Source: Palsa-89 sp963824345 (GTDB lineage: Bacteria > Acidobacteriota > Terriglobia > Bryobacterales > Bryobacteraceae). From it: a stretch of DNA of 64,000 nt. The translations under genes were made by a program, and so were the position numbers. Below, one piece after another: positions 9,421 through 16,335 of this stretch (positions are counted from its first letter, which is position 1; each line of letters opens with the position of its first letter). The notes below the pieces were generated by a model that worked only from the letters and a program-made list of their open reading frames with translations, did not search any database and had not been told where the DNA came from. Where the stretch lies: assembly GCA_963824345.1 (NCBI GenBank), contig CAWGOZ010000012.1, positions 310,001 to 374,000 of the forward strand. The letters are read 5' to 3'.

Positions 9421-9456
9421 GACCATGCATGGTCGGTTGACCATGGATGGTTAGTC
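9421..9456. promoter_or_regulatory. Palindromic 18-bp tandem element, possible operator
   Basis: GACCATGCATGGTC at 9421-9434 is a perfect 14-bp palindrome. An imperfect copy, GACCATGGATGGTT, follows exactly 18 bp later at 9439-9452. The pair lies ~70-100 nt before the small exported protein gene. Two palindromes on the same face of the helix suit a dimeric repressor, but no regulator can be named. A weaker inverted repeat GGTGCA/TGCACC follows at 9460-9485. Confidence 0.4.
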
Positions 9457-9523
9457 GCTCGGTGCAATTGGCCCTGTAGCTGCACCAAATCCGAACGGCC
9501 CTGGGCGTGCCACGATAACTAGC

Positions 9524-9766
9524 ATGAAAATCAACCTTAGACGCACTATCTCGGCCCTGGCGCTAGCGGCAGGTTTGGGCATCAGTATGGCCGCCGTTCA
9601 GGCCCAGGACCCCGACTATTCCAAGAACAAGCGCTACCAGCAGGGCATGCACGAAGGCCACAGTGACCAGGCTCATCACCTGGACCACAGTAAGAAAAGG
9701 CACTTCAAGAAGGACGAAGACCAGAAAGCCTATGAAGCTGGATACCAGAAAGGCCACGGCAATTAG
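9524..9766 (+). CDS. Small exported His/Lys-rich protein
   Basis: 80 residues. Residues 1-27 form a signal peptide ending AVQAQ. The mature part is charged and has several histidines (EGHSDQAHHLDHSKKRHF) and a repeated pattern of YxKNKRYQQGMHEGH and AYEAGYQKGHGN that looks like two copies of a YxxG motif. I do not recognise a family with certainty. Histidines could bind metal, which is inference. The gene stands alone between the TIGR03437 pair and a two-component system. Confidence 0.7.
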   Translation: MKINLRRTISALALAAGLGISMAAVQAQDPDYSKNKRYQQGMHEGHSDQAHHLDHSKKRHFKKDEDQKAYEAGYQKGHGN

Positions 9767-9950
9767 ATCTCAGCAGCTATAGTTTCGCTTCACGAACCGG
9801 GAACAAAGGCCGTCGATCCGTTGGGCAAGACGACCTCCGTTCGCGGAGCTGGTTTGTCCCCTGTCGTCAGTGCGTAACAGCGCCAGCAACTTTTCCTTCT
9901 CTTCATCCCCCTCCATCGGCCGCGTTCTGAAATTGGATGTTTCACCGGGC

Positions 9951-9994
9951 CCAACCACCAACAACCGGCAACCAATAACCAGCAACCAAGAACC
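9951..9994. repeat. AACC-rich low-complexity repeat
   Basis: In the 259-nt gap before the histidine kinase, ~44 nt are built from irregular copies of CAACC/CCAACAACC/CCAGCAACC. No gene is seen in the gap. The short-period, one-strand purine bias suggests a microsatellite-like element; function unknown. Confidence 0.5.
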
Positions 9995-10025
9995 CGGCGT
10001 AGAATCGTATTGAGCAGGTGAACCC

Positions 10026-11171
10026 TTGTCCCACTCTCTCAGCGTTCCGGCGCACATCCGATCGCCCAAGCGCGTCACGCGCCTGTTCGGCGATCTCAAG
10101 GTCCGCCTCAAGTTCATGGTGCTTCACAATGTCTTTTTTCTAATCCTGGCCCTCGGCGTCTACTTCGCGCTCTACCCCTACCTGCCCGCGCCCGCGAAAA
10201 CCAACCTGTTCATCGTTCTCGGCGCCATCTACATCCTGGCCGTGCTGGTGCTGGAGACCACCATCATGCCGCTCTACGTGTACCGGCCGCTGCAACTCAT
10301 GCTCGAAGCCGATCAAGCTACGCAGCATGGCGATCGCGATCATGAGCTCATCGGCGACGCCTTCATCCCCGCCGACGAAATCGGCCAGATCATGCGCTCC
10401 CGCAACGCCACTGTCCTGGAGCTCCGCAAGCGCGAAGAGGATTTGGAGGAAGCGCTTCGCAAACTGGAGGCGCAGGACCGCCTGGTGAGCCTGGGCCTGC
10501 TCAGCGCCAGCGTCGCGCACGAGCTCAACACGCCGCTCACGGTCCTGCAGGGTTCCATCGAAAAGCTCACCGAAAATACCGTCGACACCGCCACCCTCGA
10601 GCGCCTGGCCCGCATGTTGCGCGTCACCCAGCGCATCCGCCGCATCAGCGAAGGCCTGGTGGATTTCTCGCGCGTCCGGAAGCAGCACATGGAGCCGGTG
10701 CCGCTGCGTCATTTGATCGACGAAGCCTGGGCGCTGGTGGCCATCGACAAGAAGGCCGCCGCGGCGCGCTTTGCCAATCAGGTGCATGCCGGCGATGTGG
10801 TCACCGGCAACTCCGACCGGCTGGTGCAGGTGTTCGTCAATCTTTTGCGCAACGCCCTAGATGCGGTCCCCGCCTCGGGTGAAATCGCAGTCCAATCGCG
10901 GCGCTTGAACCGTAATTCGCAGCCATGGATCTCCATTTCCGTCGAAGACAACGGCCCCGGCATCCCGCCCAACGTCCTGCCCGACATTTTCGAAGCCTTC
11001 GTTTCCACTCGTCTCGACGCCAAGGGTACCGGCCTCGGCCTCACGGTCGCCGAGGGGATCATTCATCAGCACGGCGGGACCATCGCGGCCTCCAATCGCG
11101 CCGAAGGCGGCGCTTGCCTGGAGGTGACTTTACCGGCATCCGGCTCCAGGCGCCAGGGAGCCCAGGCTTAG
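10026..11171 (+). CDS. Membrane sensor histidine kinase
   Basis: 381 residues from a TTG preceded by GAGCAGGTG. Two membrane helices (about 30-52 and 58-82) flank only a very short periplasmic loop, so the signal is probably sensed in the membrane or cytoplasm. A HAMP-like/coiled linker (90-150) leads to the HisKA H-box SVAHELNTPL with His165, then the ATPase domain with N-box NLLRNALDAV, G1 DNGPGIP and G2 GTGLGL. It autophosphorylates and should pass phosphate to the response regulator encoded 2 nt downstream. The pair resembles RegB/RegA-type systems only in having a compact sensor. Confidence 0.9.
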   Translation: MSHSLSVPAHIRSPKRVTRLFGDLKVRLKFMVLHNVFFLILALGVYFALYPYLPAPAKTNLFIVLGAIYILAVLVLETTIMPLYVYRPLQLMLEADQATQHGDRDHELIGDAFIPADEIGQIMRSRNATVLELRKREEDLEEALRKLEAQDRLVSLGLLSASVAHELNTPLTVLQGSIEKLTENTVDTATLERLARMLRVTQRIRRISEGLVDFSRVRKQHMEPVPLRHLIDEAWALVAIDKKAAAARFANQVHAGDVVTGNSDRLVQVFVNLLRNALDAVPASGEIAVQSRRLNRNSQPWISISVEDNGPGIPPNVLPDIFEAFVSTRLDAKGTGLGLTVAEGIIHQHGGTIAASNRAEGGACLEVTLPASGSRRQGAQA

Positions 11172-11173
11172 CG

Positions 11174-11821
11174 ATGAAGCCCACGTCCGAGCGAGTGCCC
11201 GACCCGCCGCCAACTAACGGCTTGGTGGATCTCGCCATCCTGGACGACGATCTCGATTTCTGCAATTATCTGGAAGACGCGCTCAAGGACGACGGTCTCT
11301 ACTCCATCCGCGCCTTTGGTCATCCCGACGAGTTTTTTGCGGCGTGTGAACAGAGGGTTCCCGACATCGTTCTGCTGGATATGAAGATGGGCGAGTTCAA
11401 GGGCGACAAGGTGCTCGAACAACTGCTGGCCGCTTATCCGGGGCTGTGCGTCATCATCGTGACCGGCTATCCGTCGCTCGAGGATATGCGCGCCACCTTC
11501 AAGATGAAGGTCTTCGATTACATCTCGAAACCTTTCTCGCTCGCGCAGCTCCGGCAGACGCTGCATAACGCCATCGATAAGTACGGCTTCGGCCGCACCA
11601 CGCAGGATCGCCTCCGCGAACACCTGGGCCATCAGATCAAGATGCTGCGCGTCGAGCGCGATTGGTCGCTCAAGGACCTGGCCGGCGCCACCAAGCTCAG
11701 CATCTCCCAGATCAGCTCCATCGAGCGTGGCGCGAATCTGCCCAGCATCGAGAGTTTGCTGGCCATCTGCCGCGCGTTTGAGAAGCGTCCATCGGAAGTG
11801 CTGGCCGCCATCGAGTTTTGA
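11174..11821 (+). CDS. Response regulator with C-terminal XRE-type helix-turn-helix
   Basis: 215 residues from the ATG at 11174, 2 nt after the kinase stop. Residues 15-135 are a receiver domain: acidic DDD near 27, phospho-acceptor Asp69 in VLLDMKMGE, the Thr in VTGYPS and Lys in YISKPFS. The C-terminal 60 residues are an XRE/Cro-like helix-turn-helix (LSISQISSIERGANLPSIESL). Receiver plus XRE is less common than OmpR, NarL or NtrC outputs. An upstream in-frame extension into the kinase gene exists but encodes kinase-antisense-like sequence, so the ATG is preferred. Confidence 0.88.
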   Translation: MKPTSERVPDPPPTNGLVDLAILDDDLDFCNYLEDALKDDGLYSIRAFGHPDEFFAACEQRVPDIVLLDMKMGEFKGDKVLEQLLAAYPGLCVIIVTGYPSLEDMRATFKMKVFDYISKPFSLAQLRQTLHNAIDKYGFGRTTQDRLREHLGHQIKMLRVERDWSLKDLAGATKLSISQISSIERGANLPSIESLLAICRAFEKRPSEVLAAIEF

Positions 11822-12119
11822 TGCTACATGCGGCGCGTTTTCGCCAGCTCCAGAAGAGGGAAAAAGCCGTGAGCTGATCCTGGCGCTGCTCGAATTTACC
11901 GGCGCCGTTCTCACGCGATCAGTTTCATCCCGGCCACATTACTTGCACCGCTGTCGTGCCGCATCCGGATTCCCGGCACGTTGTTCTGCTGCACCAGGAA
12001 ACGGCTGTCCAGATTGCGAACTCGACTGGCGGACTTCTGGTCGGCCGCGCAAAGGCGAGCCGTTTTCATCTGCATCGCGATCTGAGCTTTGCATCACGCC
12101 TCCCTGTTACAGTGGTCTC
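11822..12119. other. Intergenic region without a convincing gene
   Basis: 298 nt between the response regulator and truB. The frame of truB is open through it but the translation is not TruB-like. On the minus strand a 52-codon reading frame (ATG at 12069, stop at 11911) and an overlapping shorter one preceded by AGGGAGG (ATG near 12092) are present; neither matches anything I recognise. No terminator hairpin with a T tract is seen after the response regulator. Confidence 0.5.
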
Positions 12120-13001
12120 GTGGACGGGGTTCTGGTTGTCGACAAGCCGGAGGGTCTCACTTCGCACGATGTTGTGAATCGCGTGCGGCGGCTCGCCAAC
12201 ACACGCAAGGTCGGCCACCTGGGCACGCTGGATCCGATGGCCACCGGCGTCTTGCCGCTGGTGCTGGGCCGTGCCACTCGTTTGGCGCAGTTCTTTTCCG
12301 GCGGCGAGAAAGTTTACGATGCCCGCATTCACTTCGGCTGGTCCACCGACACCTTCGACCGTGAGGGTCAGCCCGCCTCCGAACCCGTTGAACCGCGTTT
12401 CACGCGGGCAGATTTGGAAACCGTGCTGGCCCGATTTCGAGGCGCGTTCCTGCAAACTCCTCCGCCTTTTTCGGCCAAGAAGATCGCTGGAACTCCTGCC
12501 TATCGACTGGCTCGCAAAGGCGCCCCGCCGGATCTGCAGCCGGTCCAGGTGCATGTGTCTGAGCTGGATCTTCTCGAGTTTGATGGCGTCACGGCTCGCA
12601 TTCGCCTGCGCTGCTCGGCGGGAACCTATTTGCGGGGAATCGCGCACGATGTTGGCCGCGCGCTTGGTTGCGGCGCATTCTTAACTGCGCTTCGGCGCAG
12701 CGCGTCGAGTGAGTTCGCCGAAGATCGCGCCTTCACCCTAGAGGCTCTGGGCGATCTTGCCCGCGCCGGTAACCTGCGGGAGGCCCTGATTCCGGCTGCT
12801 CGCGTATTGCCGGAATTTCCCAATGCCCCCGTTGACACCTTTACCGCCGGGCAAATCCGGCAAGGCAAGGATTTCCGCTTGTCCCCGTTTGTAGAACGGT
12901 CCGGGTCGAAGTATGTGAAGGCCCTGGGTCCCGAAGGCGATCTGATTGCCATTGGGGAGGTGCGCCTGCCGCATGTCTATCATCCGATTCTGGTGCTGTA
13001 A
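12120..13001 (+). CDS. truB: tRNA pseudouridine(55) synthase TruB
   Basis: 293 residues. Converts uridine 55 in the T loop of tRNAs to pseudouridine. The start is the GTG at 12120, giving VDGVLVVDKPEGLTSHD, the family's usual N-terminus; the frame is open far upstream but that part is unrelated. Catalytic Asp38 sits in GTLDPMATGVLP. Other family signatures are QTPPPFSAKKI and CSAGTYLRGIAHDVG. The C-terminal ~60 residues form the PUA-like part. It stands alone rather than in the usual infB-rbfA-truB-rpsO string. Confidence 0.95.
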   Translation: MDGVLVVDKPEGLTSHDVVNRVRRLANTRKVGHLGTLDPMATGVLPLVLGRATRLAQFFSGGEKVYDARIHFGWSTDTFDREGQPASEPVEPRFTRADLETVLARFRGAFLQTPPPFSAKKIAGTPAYRLARKGAPPDLQPVQVHVSELDLLEFDGVTARIRLRCSAGTYLRGIAHDVGRALGCGAFLTALRRSASSEFAEDRAFTLEALGDLARAGNLREALIPAARVLPEFPNAPVDTFTAGQIRQGKDFRLSPFVERSGSKYVKALGPEGDLIAIGEVRLPHVYHPILVL

Positions 13002-13078
13002 CTGGCGATGCGCCGAATGAAGCAAGCTTAATATCCGGCTCGGGATGGAGATTGCCCGGGTTGGTTTATGATGCAAGT

Positions 13079-13435
13079 GTGCAGGTTCGTCTCGCGACTT
13101 TGTTGCTGGTTGTCGGGGCGTTGCTCACAATGAGCCTGGCGCAAGAACCTGCCAAAACCGAGTCCGCCAAGGACGACTCCAAGAGCGAGCCCAAGTACGA
13201 CGAAACGTTTTCGGGCCCCATCGTGGAAGTATCGGCCACCAAGATCACCGTGTCGCGCAGTATTCTTGGAAAGCCAGCGGAGAAACGCACTTTTTGGATC
13301 AAGCCCGATACTCGCATTGAAGGCAGGTTACGGGTTCGCGCCAAAGTTACCGTGGGTTTCGTAAAAAGCGACGACGGCGATGTCGCGCGGCTGGTGGTGG
13401 TGCGAACGGCGCAGAAGCCGCCGGAGAAAAAATAG
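13079..13435 (+). CDS. Small exported hypothetical protein
   Basis: 118 residues from the GTG at 13079 (a TTG at 13052 would add nine residues before the signal peptide). The signal peptide is VRLATLLLVVGALLTMSLAQ. The mature part has a Lys/Glu/Ser-rich linker and then a beta-rich domain (SGPIVEVSATKITVSRS...FWIKPDTRIEG) that resembles OB-like DUF5666-type folds found in Acidobacteriota exported proteins. Its stop codon lies in the stem of a bidirectional terminator shared with glmU. Confidence 0.7.
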   Translation: MQVRLATLLLVVGALLTMSLAQEPAKTESAKDDSKSEPKYDETFSGPIVEVSATKITVSRSILGKPAEKRTFWIKPDTRIEGRLRVRAKVTVGFVKSDDGDVARLVVVRTAQKPPEKK

Positions 13436-13455
13436 CCGGAAAGCAGCTATTTTTT
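13427..13455. terminator. Bidirectional intrinsic terminator
   Basis: A perfect 10-bp inverted repeat, AAAAAATAGC at 13427-13436 and GCTATTTTTT at 13446-13455, with a 9-nt loop. T runs lie on the right on either strand. The stem contains the TAG of the + strand exported protein (13433-13435) and the TAG of glmU on the minus strand (13447-13449). Confidence 0.75.
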
Positions 13456-14847
13456 CTTCTTTTTTCTCTTGGCGGCCCAACCTTCCTTGATCACCTGGCG
13501 GGCGCGGCCGATGGCCAGGGCTTCCGCCGGCACCGGATAGGTGATGGTGGAGCCGGCCCCGATATAGCTGCCGTCGCCGATTTCAAGCGGCGCGACCAGT
13601 GTGGAGTTGCTGCCGACAAAAGCATCCTTGCCGATGCGCGTGGCGTGTTTGCTTGTGCCGTCGAAGTTGCAGGTGATGGTGCCCGCGCCGACGTTGGTAT
13701 TTTCCCCGATTTCCGCATCGCCCAGATATGCCAGGTGATTGGCCTTGGCGCCCGCGCCGAAGCGGGTGTTTTTCAGCTCCACGAAGTTGCCAATGCGGGC
13801 GTGCGCGCCGATCCGCGCTCCCCCGCGCAACCGCGCGTAGGGTCCGACGTGGGCTCCAGTTTCGATTTCGGAATCCACGATGTGGGTGAAAGGGGCGATG
13901 TCAACGTTGGCTGCGATCCTGGAATTCCGCAGGATTGAGCAGGCGCCGATGCGGGACTCCTCGCCGATGGACGTAGTGCCGAGGATTTGCGCGAACGGTT
14001 CCACGATGGAATCCGGGCCAATGCGGACTGCAAGGTCGATGGTCACTGTTTCGGGTTTCTCGATCGTGACTCCGGCCAGCATCAGATCGCGGACCTTGCG
14101 CTCGCGGAAAATGCGATCCACCTCGGCCAGTTCGACGCGCGTGTTGATGCCCAGCAGCTCGGCCGGATTCTCCACTTCCATCGCGCTCACGCTATGGCCG
14201 GCGCGATTCAGGATCTCGACGATGTCTGTCAAATAATATTCGTGCGCCGGATTATCAGGCCGGATCTCGAGCAGGTAGCGCCACAGAAGATCGGCCCGGA
14301 AGCAATAAATGCCCGAGTTGATGAAGGGAATGGCAAGCTGCTCGGGCGCGGCGGCTTTTTGCTCCACGATGGCTCGAACGTGGCCGCCGTCCAAACCACC
14401 ATCGGCAAAGATAATGCGGCCGTAGCCCGTGGGGTCGTCGAGGCGAGTGGTGATCAGCGTCGCGGCTGCGTCGCAGGAGGTCTGGCGGCGGACCAACTCG
14501 GTGAGTGTTGCGGGCGCCAGCAGCGGGCAGTCGCCATAGAGCACAACCACCAAGCCCGCCTGGGAGGCCAGCGATTGGCGGCAGGCCAGTAATGCATGAC
14601 CTGTGCCCTTTTGTTCCGCTTGCTCGACGAAGCGAACTCCCGAGGGCGCGAGCAGCGCGCGGACCTGATCCGCCTGATGACCCACCACGACGGTGTTGTG
14701 ATCGGCGGGCGCGATGGCGCTGGAGGCTGCGACAACGTGCTCGATCAACGCCATGCCGCCCGCGCGATGCAGCACCTTGGCGCGCTTGGACTTCATGCGC
14801 GTCCCGAGGCCGGCGGCCAGGATTACCACGTTGATCTGCGATGTCAT
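13447..14847 (-). CDS. glmU: Bifunctional UDP-N-acetylglucosamine pyrophosphorylase / glucosamine-1-phosphate acetyltransferase
   Basis: 466 residues from the ATG at 14847 (MTSQINVVILAAGLGTRMKS); the longer open frame upstream is not conserved sequence. The N-terminal half is the nucleotidyltransferase (LAAGLGTRM, then YGDCPLL near 105); the C-terminal half is a left-handed beta-helix of hexapeptide repeats that acetylates glucosamine-1-phosphate, ending in NVGAGTITCNFDG and the Lys-rich tail. Makes UDP-GlcNAc for peptidoglycan and LPS. It lies 28 nt after yvcK, so the two are likely cotranscribed. Confidence 0.96.
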   Translation of the reverse strand: MTSQINVVILAAGLGTRMKSKRAKVLHRAGGMALIEHVVAASSAIAPADHNTVVVGHQADQVRALLAPSGVRFVEQAEQKGTGHALLACRQSLASQAGLVVVLYGDCPLLAPATLTELVRRQTSCDAAATLITTRLDDPTGYGRIIFADGGLDGGHVRAIVEQKAAAPEQLAIPFINSGIYCFRADLLWRYLLEIRPDNPAHEYYLTDIVEILNRAGHSVSAMEVENPAELLGINTRVELAEVDRIFRERKVRDLMLAGVTIEKPETVTIDLAVRIGPDSIVEPFAQILGTTSIGEESRIGACSILRNSRIAANVDIAPFTHIVDSEIETGAHVGPYARLRGGARIGAHARIGNFVELKNTRFGAGAKANHLAYLGDAEIGENTNVGAGTITCNFDGTSKHATRIGKDAFVGSNSTLVAPLEIGDGSYIGAGSTITYPVPAEALAIGRARQVIKEGWAAKRKKKKK

Positions 14848-14875
14848 TCTTGCGGTTAGTGCCCCGACCGTCCGG

Positions 14876-15886
14876 CTAGTGTTCTCCGAGAACGCGGATC
14901 TTGCCGCGTCCCGCTCGTCCTCGCTTTGCCAATTGTAGTGCAACCTCGGCGGAAGCGCGCGGATCGTGGCGCACGCTGTCGCTGGAACCCAGCAGATCGG
15001 TGGCCATTACTTGTAGGCCCATCTCGGACAGACGGTCGATGTCGTTGAACACCGAGTGCACGTTTTGGGCGGAATACTTTCGCCGCTGGCGGGCGGTGAT
15101 GGCCCGCGTGTTTACGACGGCGACATCGATCAGATGCATGCCTGCATGACGGTGAATGGCCTCCACATGATCGGACGCGCGGTACCCGATGGTTTCGCCG
15201 GGTTGCCACATCAGGTTTACGAAGCAGGCCTTCAACGCCCGGCTGCGCTGAATGGCCGGCGCGATATCTTCCACCAGCAGGTTCGGGATGACGCTGGTAA
15301 ACAGCGAACCGGGCCCGAGGGTGATGAGATCGGCTTCGCGAATGGCGGCCAGGGTCTCCGGAAGCGGTTTACAGACGCGCGGCTGGAGCTGAATGCGGCG
15401 GATGCGCGAGCGGCTTTTGCCGATCTTGGTTTCGCCCTTCAAGATCTTCCCGTTTTCCAGTTCCGCTTCCAAAACAACCTTTACATTGGTGGAGGGATAG
15501 ATGCGGCCCAAGCTGGCGAGAATTTCCGAAGACAGCTTGACGGCTTTCGCGAAATCGCCCGTAAGGTCCGTGAGCGCGGTAAGAAACAGATTGCCGAAAC
15601 TGTGGCCTTTCAGGCCCCGGCCCTCGGAGAAACGGTACTGGAACAGCTTGGACAGCAGCGCTTCGTCCTCCGACAGGGCGACCATGCAATTGCGAATGTC
15701 GCCGGGCGGCAGGACATCGAAATCGCGGCGGAGACGCCCTGAACTTCCTCCGTCATCCGTCACCGTGACAACGGCCGTGATCTCAACTTCCCGCGGCTCC
15801 AGGGCATACCGTTTCAGGCCGTGCAGCAGCGACGATAAGCCAGTTCCCCCACCGATTGCGACGATACGAAGCGGTTCCATTTGCAT
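14876..15886 (-). CDS. yvcK: YvcK/GlmR-type UDP-sugar-binding regulator (CofD-like fold)
   Basis: 336 residues. Signatures: IVAIGGGTGLSSLLHGLK at the N-terminus, TVTDDGGSSGRLR near 50, GLKGHSFGNLFL near 95 and ITLGPGSLFTSVIPNLL near 205. The family is required for growth on gluconeogenic carbon and, in Bacillus, binds UDP-GlcNAc and stimulates GlmS. CofD proper is unlikely because no F420 genes are near. It directly precedes glmU here, a neighbour relationship that fits the UDP-GlcNAc role. Confidence 0.92.
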   Translation of the reverse strand: MQMEPLRIVAIGGGTGLSSLLHGLKRYALEPREVEITAVVTVTDDGGSSGRLRRDFDVLPPGDIRNCMVALSEDEALLSKLFQYRFSEGRGLKGHSFGNLFLTALTDLTGDFAKAVKLSSEILASLGRIYPSTNVKVVLEAELENGKILKGETKIGKSRSRIRRIQLQPRVCKPLPETLAAIREADLITLGPGSLFTSVIPNLLVEDIAPAIQRSRALKACFVNLMWQPGETIGYRASDHVEAIHRHAGMHLIDVAVVNTRAITARQRRKYSAQNVHSVFNDIDRLSEMGLQVMATDLLGSSDSVRHDPRASAEVALQLAKRGRAGRGKIRVLGEH

Positions 15887-16028
15887 CTCCAGGATCTCAG
15901 GTTCCCAGCTTCGGGGAAATGAACCCTTGGCCTCAAAATGTCCGGAACCTTTGGATAGAACTGTGGTACTGAAACAAGCTGAAAAATCTCAATGGCCTGT
16001 GCGCGGATTGGTTGTAGGCGGCTAGGGG

Positions 16029-16181
16029 TTAAGCCGCGGGTTCGTCGTCTTCATCGTAGGCCGAGACGATGGCCTCCAGGTCTTCGGCTTCGAACACCTG
16101 GTCGCAGTCCAGGCAACGCACGTAGTCCACCCCATCGCGTCGTGCCAACATTTCGGTGCGGGTGTGATTGCAGGGCTGCAT
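16029..16181 (-). CDS. 50-residue Cys-pair (zinc-ribbon-like) small protein
   Basis: Starts at the ATG at 16181 and stops at 16031-16029. The product begins MQPCNHTRTEMLARRDGVDY and continues VRCLDCDQVFEAEDLEAI with an acidic tail ending DDEPAA. The CxH (C4, H6) plus CLDC arrangement would make a small zinc-binding site. The nucleotide choice (GC-rich third positions) fits coding use. It has no visible Shine-Dalgarno. It is 142 nt upstream of yvcK on the same strand. The function is unknown; a small zinc-binding adaptor is inference. Confidence 0.65.
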   Translation of the reverse strand: MQPCNHTRTEMLARRDGVDYVRCLDCDQVFEAEDLEAIVSAYDEDDEPAA

Positions 16182-16238
16182 AAACTAGCGGAAAAGGAGA
16201 TCATCACTATTCTAAGCATGTAGGTTCGGTTGTCAAGC

Positions 16239-16272
16239 CCCCAAAAGTGCCGATCATGCCCTCATTTTGGGG
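16239..16272. terminator. Hairpin after the permease gene, orientation uncertain
   Basis: CCCCAAAA at 16239-16246 pairs with TTTTGGGG at 16265-16272 over an 18-nt loop, and GCAGTTTTTG follows on the right. The T tract is on the + side, although the adjacent genes read on the minus strand. It may still terminate the permease transcript weakly. Confidence 0.3.
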
Positions 16273-16335
16273 CAGTTTTTGTACTCAGTCCCGGCCGGGG
16301 CTCCGGGGACGGGCGCTCCGAAGGACCGTTTCACC

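Noticed and set aside
11727..12119. N-terminal extension of truB
   Set aside because: Sequence before the GTG at 12120 is not TruB-like and overlaps the response-regulator gene.
14505..14834. Plus-strand frames inside glmU and yvcK
   Set aside because: They are shadows of well-conserved minus-strand genes.
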